Source of the DNA: Eupeodes corollae
Taxonomy: Eukaryota > Arthropoda > Insecta > Diptera > Syrphidae
Direction: 5' to 3'
NCBI RefSeq assembly: GCF_945859685.1
Contig: NC_079148.1
Location: forward strand, 54,508,421-54,572,420
DNA length: 64,000 bases
Shown: positions 1 through 10,413 of the stretch, in pieces
Layout: each line of letters begins with the position of its first letter
How positions within the stretch are numbered: the first letter of the stretch is position 1
Notes under the pieces: model-generated
What the model was told of the DNA's origin: nothing
The model's input: only the letters and a program-made list of their open reading frames with translations
Database searches by the model: none
Position numbers and translations under genes: made by a program

Positions 1-560
1 CTTGTACAACAACCGGTGCAAAAATGTCGCCGTTCATTTGGAGATCAACTGGTCTTATGTTATCTGCCCAAGGTCCTTTTTTGGTGTTTATATTGCTCAG
101 AATTTGAAATATCTCTTCTCTGCTGGCCTCTTCAATGAAAATACTGTGCTGTACTTGTAAGCTTTCATCATGGTTCATCGTTTGTGTGTTAATGTTGCAC
201 ATATGCATAATGTTAACTAATTGGTTAGCAAATCGATCTGCAAATTCTTCCACAATACGTTTTTACCATTAATGTTAATTGAAAAGTAGTTTTGTATAAC
301 GTCATCTATTGAGGCGTTTTTTCTTCCCAAAAGCTCATTTATCACGCTCCATGTCTTCCTTGGGTCGTATTGTGCATTTATAAATGTTTGTTTATAAAAG
401 TTTGGATGGTTTTGTTTACAAAATTTCTTGTATTGGCGCTCATAACTTTGGCTTTTGGACTCATCACTTTTCTTACACATATCGATTATTTCGCTGTCGA
501 CCCACGGTTTTGGTTTTCGATTTTTCTTTGTTTTCTTATGTTTGGTTGACTCCGTACATA
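1..560 (-). pseudogene. LINE ORF2 fragment (endonuclease-RT linker), downstream half
   Basis: Read on the minus strand this stretch gives the linker between endonuclease and reverse transcriptase of a non-LTR retrotransposon: a basic block, then KPWVDSEIIDMCKKSD, then the KTWSVINELLGRK motif that precedes the RT domain. A reading-frame break lies near 217; the similarity continues in another frame to position 1, where the window cuts it off (NIRPVDL, GDIFAPVVV, the start of RT). The upstream half of the same copy lies at 1864-2240, and a mariner separates the two. It is a dead fragment. The family is not resolved; a Jockey/CR1-like ORF2 is my best reading. Confidence 0.75.
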
Positions 561-562
561 TA

Positions 563-1861
563 AAGGGTGATTTTTTTGAGGTTAGGATTTTCATGCATTA
601 GTATTTGACAAATCACGCGGGATTTCAGACATGGTGTCAAAGAGAAAGATGCTCAGTATGCTTTGACATTTCATCATGAATAGACTTACTAACGAGCAAC
701 GCTTGCAAATCATTGAATTTTATTACCAAAATCAGTGTTCGGTTCGAAATGTGTTTCGTGCTTTACGTCCGATTTATGGTCTACATAATCGACCAAGATG
801 GCAAACAATTAATGCGATTGTGACCAAGTTTCGCACTTAGTTTACTTTATTGGACATTAAACCAACCACACGAATGCGTACAGTGCGTACAGAAGAGAAT
901 ATTGCGTCTGTTTCTGAGAGTGTTGCTGAATACCGTGAAATGTCGATTCGTCGCCGTTCGCAGCAATTGGGTTTGTGTTATTCGACCACATGGAAGATTT
1001 TACGCAAAGATCTTGGTGTAGAACCGTATAAAATACAGCTCGTGCAAGAACTGAAGCCGAAACGATCTGCCGCAACGTCGAATTTTCAGTGAATGGGCCC
1101 TAGAAAAGTTGGCATCCGCTTTTTTATCGACAAATTTTGTTCAGCGATGAGGCTCATTTCTGGTTGATTGGCTACGTAAATAAGCAAAATTGCCGCATTT
1201 GGAGTGAAGAGCAACCAGAAGCCGTTCAAGAACTGCCCATGCATCCCGAAAAATGCACTGTTTGGTGTGGTTTGTAAGCTGGTGGAATCATTGGACCGTA
1301 TTTTTTCAAAGATGCTGTTGGACGCAACGTTACGGTGAATGGCGATCGCTATCGTTCAATGCTAACAAACTTTTTGTTGCCAAAAATGGAAGAACTGAAC
1401 TTGGTTGACATGTGGTTTCAACAAGATGGCGCTACATGCCACACAGCTCGCGATTCTATGGCCATTTTGAGGGAAAACTTCGGAGAACAATTCATCTCAA
1501 GGAATGGACCGGTAAGTTGGCCACCAAGATCATGCGATTTGACGGCTTTAGACTATTTTTTGTGGGGCTACGTCAAGTCTAAAGTCTACACAAATAAGCC
1601 AGCAACTATTCCAGCTTTGGAAGACAACATTTCCGATGAAATTCGGGCTATTCCGGCCGAAATGCTCGAAAAAGTTACCCAAAATTGGACTTTCCGAATG
1701 GACCACCTAAGACGCAGCCGCGGTCAACATTTAAATGAAATTATCTTCAAAAAGTAAATGTCATGGACCAATCTAACGTTTCAAATAAAGAATCGATGAG
1801 ATTTTGCAAATTTTATTCGTTTTTTTTTTTAAAGTTCTCAAGCTCTTAAAAAATCACCGTT
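563..1861 (+). mobile_element. DD41D mariner (rosa-type) DNA transposon, dead copy
   Basis: The element is about 1.3 kb, the usual mariner size. Both ends read TA-AA(G/C)GGTGATTTTTT toward the inside, and each abuts a TA dinucleotide (561-562 and 1862-1863), the mariner target duplication. Inside is a decayed transposase on the plus strand. The spacing from the second catalytic Asp (QQDGATCH) to the third (LDYFLWG) is 41 residues, which points to the DD41D rosa group rather than the classic DD34D group. It was inserted into a minus-strand LINE whose reading resumes on the other side. Confidence 0.85.
676..1757 (+). pseudogene. mariner transposase (DD41D), inactivated
   Basis: Start ATG at 676 opens the helix-turn-helix DNA-binding region (MNRLTNEQRLQIIEFYY). 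The frame meets TAG at 838, continues in the same frame through RRRSQQLGLCYSTTWKILRK, breaks by a frameshift near 1055, and resumes with the first catalytic motif FSDEAHFW near 1140. It then meets TAA near 1276 and runs open from about 1335 to 1757 with MWFQQDGATCH and DLTALDYFLWGY. Two nonsense codons plus a frameshift make it inactive. All three catalytic acidic positions are still recognisable, so decay is moderate. Encoded function was cut-and-paste transposition at TA sites. Confidence 0.85.
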
Positions 1862-1863
1862 TA

Positions 1864-2240
1864 TATGTTGTTTATTTTCCGTACGAATATCTCATAAAGA
1901 GATTCGACATTGTTTTCTTGAAGCATGATCTCCCAATTTGTTTGTTGTAATAACTTATTAACTTTCAATTGATAAATATGCACATCATCGATTTCTTCGA
2001 CCATTCTATTTAAGCCTTTTGTAGCGTAAAGTATGGCATAAGGATCGGCGAGGTTAGTTTCAACAACTACTGAGAATATGTCTTGTTCAGTTAGACTTAA
2101 GTATATGAAAGATCAACACGTGTAGACTTTTTTATAACATTCGTGAATCCTTTTAGTACTAGAGAGCTGCTTTCGTCTAGTACATCTATATTCATATCGC
2201 CTTAGACGATATTTTCCTTTTCGGCATTGATCACCGTATA
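1864..2240 (-). pseudogene. LINE ORF2 fragment (endonuclease C-terminus and linker), upstream half
   Basis: Minus-strand reading gives the end of an AP-type endonuclease domain (GDMNIDVL, then GFTNVI, STRVDLS) near 2200-2090, a degraded stretch, then a linker (WEIMLQENNVESLYEIF near 1950). It leads across the mariner TA site directly into the linker at 560-1. The continuity of reading on both sides of the mariner is the evidence that this is one interrupted copy. Several in-frame stops are present. Confidence 0.65.
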
Positions 2241-2244
2241 CATT

Positions 2245-2325
2245 TCATGTGGTTCAAACAGGACGGTGCTGCTTGCCACACAAAAAACATCACAATTGAC
2301 ATTTTCATCATCTACCCGTCCCTAT
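2245..2325 (+). pseudogene. Mariner transposase scrap
   Basis: One reading frame gives HFMWFKQDGAACHT, a clear match to the second-Asp motif of the DD41D mariner nearby (MWFQQDGATCHT), followed by unrelated sequence. Only about 80 bp is recognisable. It is a second, older mariner copy, separate from the 563-1861 element. Confidence 0.55.
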
Positions 2326-3167
2326 AGAATCACACTGAAAATTTAAATTTTAATTTTTTGTAAAGAATGAATATGAATTTATCTTTTATGTTATTTTAAT
2401 TAAAAGCAATTCATCGGTGAGCTTAAGAATCAAATGTGTATCTTTAGCAGCATTTAATACAGTCGAAGCACTTAGCATAGAGAATACACATTTGCGGCTG
2501 TATGTTCTCGTTAAACTCACAAATTCCATCTCTAAGGTCTTGAATAGAGCATTTTATTATTTTATTTATATTATTTTTACTACTAAATACAAATTCGAAA
2601 GTTTAATTTACAAGACTTAAGTGACGTATTTTTGTCACCTCTTCGGCCAAGCGGCAAGTTTAAAATGTTCACCATTTTTATAATGAATTTTAACAATTTC
2701 AATTTCTTTTTGGTAATAGGTTAGTTCTACTTATCAAAAGAAAAAAAACGCGATGCTTCAAAAGTGACAGCTTTTTAAATAGTGCTTTTCAAAACAAAAC
2801 CTTCTAAACAAATCATTTTCACTTTGCAGTTTGACATTAATCATCCAGCCAAGCATTTCTGATACCACAACATCCGCTTTTTTCGCTCAATATTCCGTCT
2901 GTGTTCCTCCCACGAAGACTAGTTGGCATAAACTAATGATTAATAGTTTATTAAAAAGCTACAAACAAAAATGTACGCTAAAGTTACCGGCATCATCGGC
3001 TTGAAATTGTCAGATAAGTGTATAGAAATGGTAGATCATACAGTATCAGATCTGACCCTGAAAAACATGCTCAAAATGTCTTACAATTAATTCTCAGAAT
3101 ATTAAAAAAAAAACATATATATTTATTGTTCATAATTTGTATTAATTTTATACACTTAATATTACTT
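2326..3167. other. Intergenic, nothing recognised
   Basis: AT-rich DNA with short open frames only (for example 2417-2620). No conserved protein motif, RNA gene or transposon terminus was recognised. The right end forms the 3' flank of the minus-strand MFS transporter gene. Confidence 0.6.
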
Positions 3168-6100
3168 TTAACAACAACTTGAATTTTTCTTCCTAATATT
3201 GACTTTGTTCGATGGCAAGAACGTCGAGCATAGCGCAATAATTGCAATCACACCAACATAAACGTAAAAAAGCATATTACAATTTGAAAATATTGCTAAA
3301 CCAACAAAATTACTTCCAACAACTGCACCCAAACGTCCAACCATCATAATAAGACACATCGCCATAGCGTTTACATTTGTTGGAAAATATTCCATAGAAA
3401 TAGCACTTACAATTCCTCCACATGAACCCGTTGTCATCGTTAGGGTCAGGAGCACAATGGATAGAACATAGGAACTAACCCAGTGTATTAGCAAACAACT
3501 AGATGCAGCTAATGTCATCCAAATTACTGCAAAATAAAATTTTTGAAAAATATAAATTAATGGAAATATTTGTATTTAAATAAATTAAAAACTTGAACGT
3601 ACGTATGTCAGAATTTTCAAACTTTAACTATTTAAACCTAAAATAAGACGATTTTCACATACACACACTTTTATTAATCTAATGGCTAGTTGGAAAACAT
3701 AATGAACGTTTCATATCTCTTAATTCAATATAAAAGCTTTGAATCCCTCAAGAACTAAAGTGATCAGAGATTCTGCAACGTGTAATTTGTGGGTGCCACA
3801 CAATTTAATTTTTATTTTCATTTAATTTTTAGAAAAATTATGTACTTAATTGCATCTTTTTCCTTAAATTCAAGAAGCCAATATTTGTCTCGATACAATT
3901 TTTAAGATCAAAAAGTAACCGCAAAAAGCTCTAAGGAGAATGTGGAATGGAGTTTATTGAAATATTTTTATAAATATAAGCTTACTGAACAACTGAACTG
4001 TGCTAGTAAGCTCACAGAACCGAAAACATATGGGACTAAAAGGTAAGGCTATCAAAAATAACTGCAACATGTCTAATGAACAGGTCCAATGACATAAAAT
4101 CAAGCGCACATATGTCAAAATGACAGCTAATCATGATTTGTCAATTAACCAAAAACTTCACTTACTCTGTGAAGTATTTATTTTCTGCACAGTTGTATTT
4201 GATGTTTTATTTCGTTAAAATACAAAATTCAAGTCGAGATGGAATTGTAACTTGAATAAGGAGTGTTTTGTAGTCAATACCCGTGTTTTTTAGCATTCTA
4301 TAAATCATATAGTAGAAAATTCCCAAGAAAACCCATAGGAAGCAGCCAGATTTTTGTATTTAAAAACTGGTACAACTGAAAGAAGACCTGTCAGAATAAT
4401 AATGAAAAATATATAGTTTTGCTTTAATCAAATTGAACACAAAAAAAATGCACATGGAGTAGGTTGCGTATCCTTATATGGTGCTGTTCAGTTCTTCATT
4501 GTTGAATAAGACGAATCAAACCATCTCACTTCACTTCATAAGAAACATCGAAACACCATTTGCATTTTAGAAAATGCCGTCAAACTTAATCATTTTTAAA
4601 TCTTCTTGTGCGGTTGAAACACAAAAAAGATTGATTTATTTAATCTAAACTGAGATAAACCTTTGGTGGAAACATATACCAAAACTTAATTATCTTTACT
4701 ATTGCACTATTACAAAATAAGCCCAGTTAATTTAATTATCTTTTCAGTTAGTCCATTTTCTTTAACAAAACTAAATAATATCAACAGTTACAGATTGATT
4801 TTTTCCCCAATGGAAAACACATGATTTCAAATGCACAACTACTCAACGAACACAGCCATCGAGATACAATTGCAATATCAATCGTACCACACATTTAAGA
4901 ACAAAATCACATAAGATACATTTGAGACTCGTATAAATGTCAAAAACCTATCCGTAGTAAGATTCTACTTAAACTCTTATAGGTAGTATTCATACTTCGG
5001 ATATTGTTTTTGTTATTCGTGTAAAATCTTACTATACTATTGATAGATTTTCCATCAAAACATGGGTAGTAAATTCTTTGATAGTTTTTGTACGATGAAC
5101 TGAAGATAGAGGTTGGTAAGTTCCAAGTTTGAAATGTATGACACTTGAAAAATTAACTAGTTGCATTGGTCAAAAATTAAGGCCCAAAGAATGCAGTTGA
5201 CTGCAAATAAAGTTCCTTGTGTTGTTTGAACCTGCCTATAAGTATAGATGTGCATTAGAAAAGTTACATTGTTCTAACAAATGTTTCAACAAATTTTGGA
5301 ATATTTTTATAAAAACAAATAACTGACTTTATTTATAATTTTAACTGTTAACATTCCAAGTTCCTCATATCATTTAAAGGTGCATAGCACATAAATACGA
5401 CCGAAACTACTGAGGGTGAATTGTTGTAAAATTTTTGTTTTGATTGATTTCGACATTTGGTTCGTTTTGGTTTGCAAAACTATGCCTATGACTTTGCTAT
5501 TAAGTGTTAAAGCAATTTTATATAAGTGGTAGCCTCGAGAGGAATCTCAGAATTCGATTGAATTGAGGTTATTTTAAACCAAGCAAAGGCCTACAGAAAT
5601 ACAAATAAAACATTTTTGGAAAATCTAACTCACATGTGGACGCAGTTCACACACGGTCTTTCAAGTCTTAAAAATAAAGATGGGCACATATTGACATCCT
5701 CGGACATGTTGTTTCTATTTTTTTAATTTGTTGAATACTTTTAAAAGCCAGTTTCTTTCAACTCAATTTTGTATACAAATAATTCAAATCACGAATACGA
5801 ATGAAATTTGGCAAATTAACTTACTTAGAAGGTTCTTCTTTCCGATAATATCAATGGTGAATGTAAACACCAAATACACACATGTGAATACTCCTCCAAT
5901 CATTATAAGAATTTGAAACATTCCAGTATTCACGGGACCACCACATTGTTCTTCAGTTATAGTTCCATTAGCATCTTTGGAGCTAGTTCCATGCATATCT
6001 AGAATTTCACAGACCAAGTAATTTGTTTCCGATTTGGAAACAATTTGGTCCAACATTGTTGGAAACCTTAAAATTTACATTTATTTAAAAACCTGCATTA

Positions 6101-8198
6101 TATAGAATAAAACATTTCACTTACCACATAAAAGTTCCCTGAGAAATGGCAAATATTACAAACATAATCCCACATATATTTGTAGTGTGTACAATTCTAT
6201 TTCTTGAAAAAAGTGGTTTAGTTTGATTCCAAATCAATGATAATGCTCCTTTCAATCCATGAATATTGCTCAAATTGGCACCAGATAATTCAATATTGAC
6301 TCGTTTCACAGGATATTCACTTTCCGAACGACCAGTGTTCCATTTGAATATCGTCCTGAAAGTTTGCATAGCATTTTCGACTTTTCCCTGAATTAAACTA
6401 TATTTTGGACTTTCTGGTAAGAGAAACAGTCCACTTAAGGCAATAAGGCTTAGACAGGAATTCGCCAAAAGAAAAGCTCGCCATGGTGTGAAACTTAGTC
6501 CAAGTACATTAAAATCGAATTGTAAAGGAAGAATTACAGTGGCCAAACCTTTAAAACAAAAAATAGGTCTTGCTCTAAGCTTGAAGTAATAATAATAAAC
6601 TAAACAAAAAAAAGTGTAACTTACCTGGTAGAAACATCAATCCAATCGGTAAGAACATCGACAACATAGTTACATATTTCATTCTTGTCGCATTTCCGTG
6701 AAATTCTCCCAAGAAACTGAACACACATGCTTGACAGCCAGAAATGGCAAGTCCATTGAGAAATCGAAATACAATTAACATCCAAATGTTAATGGAAAAT
6801 GCTGAGATTACCGTGGTTATAAATCCAAATGTCAAAGCAGTACGAAGGGTTTTTATTCGACCCCATGTATCAGCAAAGAATCCCATGGCATGTGAACTAA
6901 CAACTATTCCAAAAAATCCAGAAGATGCAAGGAAACCTTGCTCTGCTATTGTTGAACTTAGATCACATTTCAGGAAAGGTAGCATTATGCTTATGCCCAT
7001 GGTCTCAACCATGACTGTCATAAAACATAGGCCACATACTAATGTTAGAAAATAATGGAATACTCCAATGTCGGTTAAGACGATTGCTTCGTCGAAAGAA
7101 TGGACTTTTTCCGGTGGTGATGGTGGGAGTTCGACTTTATCCAATCCTTTCTTAGATTTATCTGTAAATTCTTGAAATATAAAAAATACAAAAAAAAAAA
7201 CTAATTATAAACTATGTATTAAATAGGTAGAGTATTGATAATAGTATTTAATTTTTAAGTTAACTTTTAAGTCTAGACTTTTAAATAACATACAGAGGGT
7301 GGGCCATAAATCAAAGATTATGTCGATACTAGTAGCACTTTCTCGTTTGGAATCTTGATAGAAAACTAGTATCATAGCGCCGCGGAAAAAAACGAGTCGT
7401 TGTAAGTTTTAAAAACGTTGAGAAACATTAGAAACTTAATTCCAAGAGTAGCAAACAATTTGTAAAAAACTGTAATAATGGACAACAGTCATGGCCTTGT
7501 TAAACTTCTCATAGTGCTCAAAGAAAATGTGTCTCCTGTCATCAACTCATAAACTGAACGTTTCATGCACAAGCATCGAGGATAAATCTTTAATTGAAGG
7601 CTCACGAAGCAATTAAAGATGCATGACTATAAGCTTCCCAATTGTTTAACTATCACGATTTGGTCCTTCGAGCAGCTTTGTTTAGTCAACTTTTTTGAAA
7701 GGAAGTTATCTTTTCTGGCTTGACGGATAAGTTTGAAAAACCCGCGTGTTATTATCGAAAATCCGTTTTTTGATGTCAATTTGCTGCCACTGAGCAGCGC
7801 TTTATCCATTTTGATTTTTTTTTGTCAGAATTGTAAGAGACCGATATTATAGCAACAATCCGGAAACTATTTAAGCACTTTAGACCAATATCATCCAAGT
7901 CAGGGATTGGAGTGTTTTATTATTTAACTGGAAACAATTTAGCTTGATACATTTTTTAAACACAAACATTTAAGTTTTGACGACGAGGATGTAGCGTAAG
8001 ATTTAGATTTTTGAACCATTAAGCTTTGTTCAACTTTTAAACTATTAATTTAAAAGATCTTACTGTGAAAATAAGTTTATTTTTTTTTTTTTGAAATTAC
8101 AAATCACACATCCCAAAATTTTGAATAATGGAACATTTAATGTTTTTAACTAATTTACCATTATTATCGTCAAAATCAACGAACGCTGAGTTATCCAT
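3168..8198 (-). CDS. MFS transporter, SV2-like (synaptic vesicle glycoprotein 2-related), five exons
   Basis: Coding exons on the minus strand: 8198-8159, 7161-6625, 6548-6125, 6066-5825 and 3526-3168. All four junctions have GT/AG ends and the phases (1,1,2,1) join to an uninterrupted 533-residue protein, the normal length for insect SV2-like transporters. The start at 8198 was chosen because the 13-codon first exon (MDNSAFVDFDDNN) splices in phase into exon 2. Exon 2 has several membrane segments and the MFS motif A after TM2 (GFFADTWGRIKTL); exon 3 has the SPESPKYS-like region (LPESPKYSL) typical of the sugar-porter/SV2 family; exon 4 is a large loop plus TM7; exon 5 holds the last membrane segments and a Cys-rich basic tail. 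A 12-TM small-solute transporter of unknown substrate is likely. Introns are 997, 76, 58 and 2298 bp; the last contains a dispersed repeat. Confidence 0.85.
4100..5250 (+). repeat. Dispersed repeat copy 1, in the last intron of the MFS gene
   Basis: Two blocks, roughly 4105-4215 (ATGTCAAAATGACAGCTAAT, then CTCTGTGA...TATTTATTTTCTG) and 5161-5240 (GGTCAAAAATTAAGG, TTGACTGCAAAT), match in the same order the reverse complement of 14135-14365. In this copy the blocks are about 950 bp apart, against about 65 bp in the other, so this copy has an insertion or the other a deletion. No coding capacity is seen. Family unknown. Confidence 0.5.
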
Positions 8199-9194
8199 TA
8201 TAACTGAACTTTAATAAGTATAACCTGTAACCGCTTATGGATCAGGTACAAACAGAACTCATTCACTTAGATTAAGTGTCTATTAGCTATCTAAATTTTA
8301 TTAAAATAAAAAAACAACAACACTGTTATCGGACTTATCTAAGATGTCAGTCTTATATTCAAGGTATTCTTATTCTAAATCTGCATCTTTCTTTACACTT
8401 AATAAAAAGCAAATGAATGAACAACTAATATTCTATTTTCTCTTATCTTTTATTGTTTTTATTGTTAAAATATCATAAAGAATAATCTAAAATCTAAAAA
8501 GTACAGACCCCACAAACTAGCTTCCATACACTTTAGAACGCTATGAAAATGCAGAGATTAGTCGTGATAAAGGGGTGTTTCAAACCTTTTAACCTTAAAT
8601 AGATGAATGTCTCAAATTAATAATGAAAAATGAGACTATCTTTTCCCGACATACACTTTAAGGCTTAAGTACACAAATCTACTCAGACTTCAGAAGAATT
8701 CAACGACTTCCAGTGAATGCAAAAGGATGTATGATAGTTCAAATGATTTTAATCAATTGATTGCAATCTTTTTAAGGTCAAATGATTGGAAAATTGTAAA
8801 ACTAATCCCTCAATAAAATCTTCAAATTCGTTTTTTTATGAATGAAGGAAACCTACAAATTTAAGTCGAATCTAAAAATAACTATTTTGATATCAAAATA
8901 CTCATACGCTCTTGGATTAAAACTTTTATTTTATTCAGCATCAAGTTTAAGTAAATTCATAATCATAATTATTAATACCAAACTAAAAAACTGTTAAACT
9001 TACAAATATTTTGAATTTGGTACTTTTACTTAATAATAGTTAGTTTTTTTATAGGGTGAAATGGGGCTTGAACTTTGAATAAATGTTTGGACCTAAAAAC
9101 TTGGCCTCGAATTGGACTTTGGCAAGACAACAAAAAATATGTTTTCATTGCAAATATTTTATAGTTACATGGGTTTCAAATTCTAAATTTCCTT
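8199..9194. other. Intergenic, upstream of the MFS gene
   Basis: AT-rich sequence holding the promoter and 5' UTR of the minus-strand transporter gene on its left side. I see no coding region, RNA gene or transposon end here. Confidence 0.5.
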
Positions 9195-9480
9195 TTTTTT
9201 TATAATTTATATACACTCAAGGGGTTATTAATACCCTTTATATGTTAAGATTTAAAAACAGTACGAGCATTAGCAAAATAGGGAAGGATTTAGGAGGAGA
9301 TACTGGTGCACATTGGTCTTAAAGTTCTGAACATCAAAATGAGGGGGAAAAACAGAGTTGGGCAAAGCATTCCAAATTCTCGACGTGTGATTTAAGTAAG
9401 AAGCTCTATTCTTTACAGTACACCCGAAATTGAGCTCAAGGGTAAACTGATGAGCATTCACCTATGAGTCTTTACTATGG
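9195..9480 (-). pseudogene. LINE 3' end fragment
   Basis: The minus-strand reading at 9461-9270 gives a C-terminal LINE ORF2 tail: NHTSRIWNALPNSVFPPHF followed by NFKTNVHQYLL. This is the common ending of Jockey/RTE-like reverse transcriptase proteins (RLWNSLP ... FK ... Y). Downstream on the same strand, near 9200, is a run of A residues, the expected 3' tail. It is a short 5'-truncated insertion. Confidence 0.7.
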
Positions 9481-9663
9481 AAATAATCCATTTCATAGAA
9501 TAGGCTAAGATGAGTTAAATTCATATACATATGTACATAGATTAAATTCTAAGAATTGCATAATTTGTGTTGATTTGATTCATTAATATTGATATATTGA
9601 TTAAATTCATGCCTCTGTATTTATGATTCATATCAATTTGATTGACAGGGATCAATTTGGAAA

Positions 9664-10413
9664 ATGGAAAATATACCCCATTTAAGAACATTTGACTGTT
9701 TCGGAGATTCTCAATCTTTGGGAATAAACTGGGCAAAATGGAAACAATCTTTTGAAATTTTTCTTCAGATTTCTGGAACCACAGAATCTATTAAAAAGAG
9801 GGCAACTCTTCTTCATTGTGGTGGACAAGATCTCCAAGAAATTTTTTACAATTTACCAGGTGCAAATGTTGATCCAATTTTAGATGGCAATAGAGACATT
9901 GATGTCTATGAAGTGTGCGTTGAAAAGTTAAATGAATATTTCAATCCGTGTCAAAATAAAACATATGAAAGACATATTTTTAGACAAATGTTTCAAGAAA
10001 GAAGCGAAAAATTTGAAGCTTTTATTATTCGGTTAAGGCGTCAAGCATCGAAATGTAAGTTTGAAAATCCGGATGAACATATTAAAGACCAAGTGGTTGA
10101 GAAATGTTTTTCTGAAAAGCTTAGACGGAAAATATTAGAGATGGATGATTCTAAAAGTTTAAATGATGTTATTTTTCTGGCTAATTCGTTAGAAACAATT
10201 AACATTCAAATGGAAAATTTTAACAGCAAACAGAATAATAGCACCATTGAAATTAATAAAATTAATAAATTTCCTTCTCGAAAATTTGAATGTTTTCGAT
10301 GTGGTTCAAAAGATCACTCAGCTCAAGACTTAAAATGTCCTGCGAAAATGAAGAACTGTCGTAAATGCGGATTAAAAGGTCATTTTGAATCCAAATGTCG
10401 CACCAAATCATAA
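9664..10413 (+). CDS. Gag protein with two zinc knuckles
   Basis: A 249-residue uninterrupted Gag. The first 170 residues are the capsid-like region (NWAKWKQSFEIFLQISG, then a retrotransposon Gag core with RQMFQERSEKFEAFIIRLR). Two CCHC-type knuckles lie near the C-terminus: CFRCGSKDHSAQDLKC (the spacing after His is one longer than the strict form) and CRKCGLKGHFESKC. The stop TAA at 10411-10413 is in the same frame as the pol sequence that resumes immediately. Related elements often have one continuous gag-pol frame, so this stop is either a nonsense mutation or a read-through site. Role: RNA packaging and particle assembly. Confidence 0.8.
   Translation: MENIPHLRTFDCFGDSQSLGINWAKWKQSFEIFLQISGTTESIKKRATLLHCGGQDLQEIFYNLPGANVDPILDGNRDIDVYEVCVEKLNEYFNPCQNKTYERHIFRQMFQERSEKFEAFIIRLRRQASKCKFENPDEHIKDQVVEKCFSEKLRRKILEMDDSKSLNDVIFLANSLETINIQMENFNSKQNNSTIEINKINKFPSRKFECFRCGSKDHSAQDLKCPAKMKNCRKCGLKGHFESKCRTKS

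Noticed and set aside
7290..7900. Possible degenerate DNA transposon in intron 1 of the MFS gene (starts GGGTGGGCCATAAAT)
   Set aside because: The start resembles mariner-like termini, but I found no matching right end and no transposase motif in either strand.
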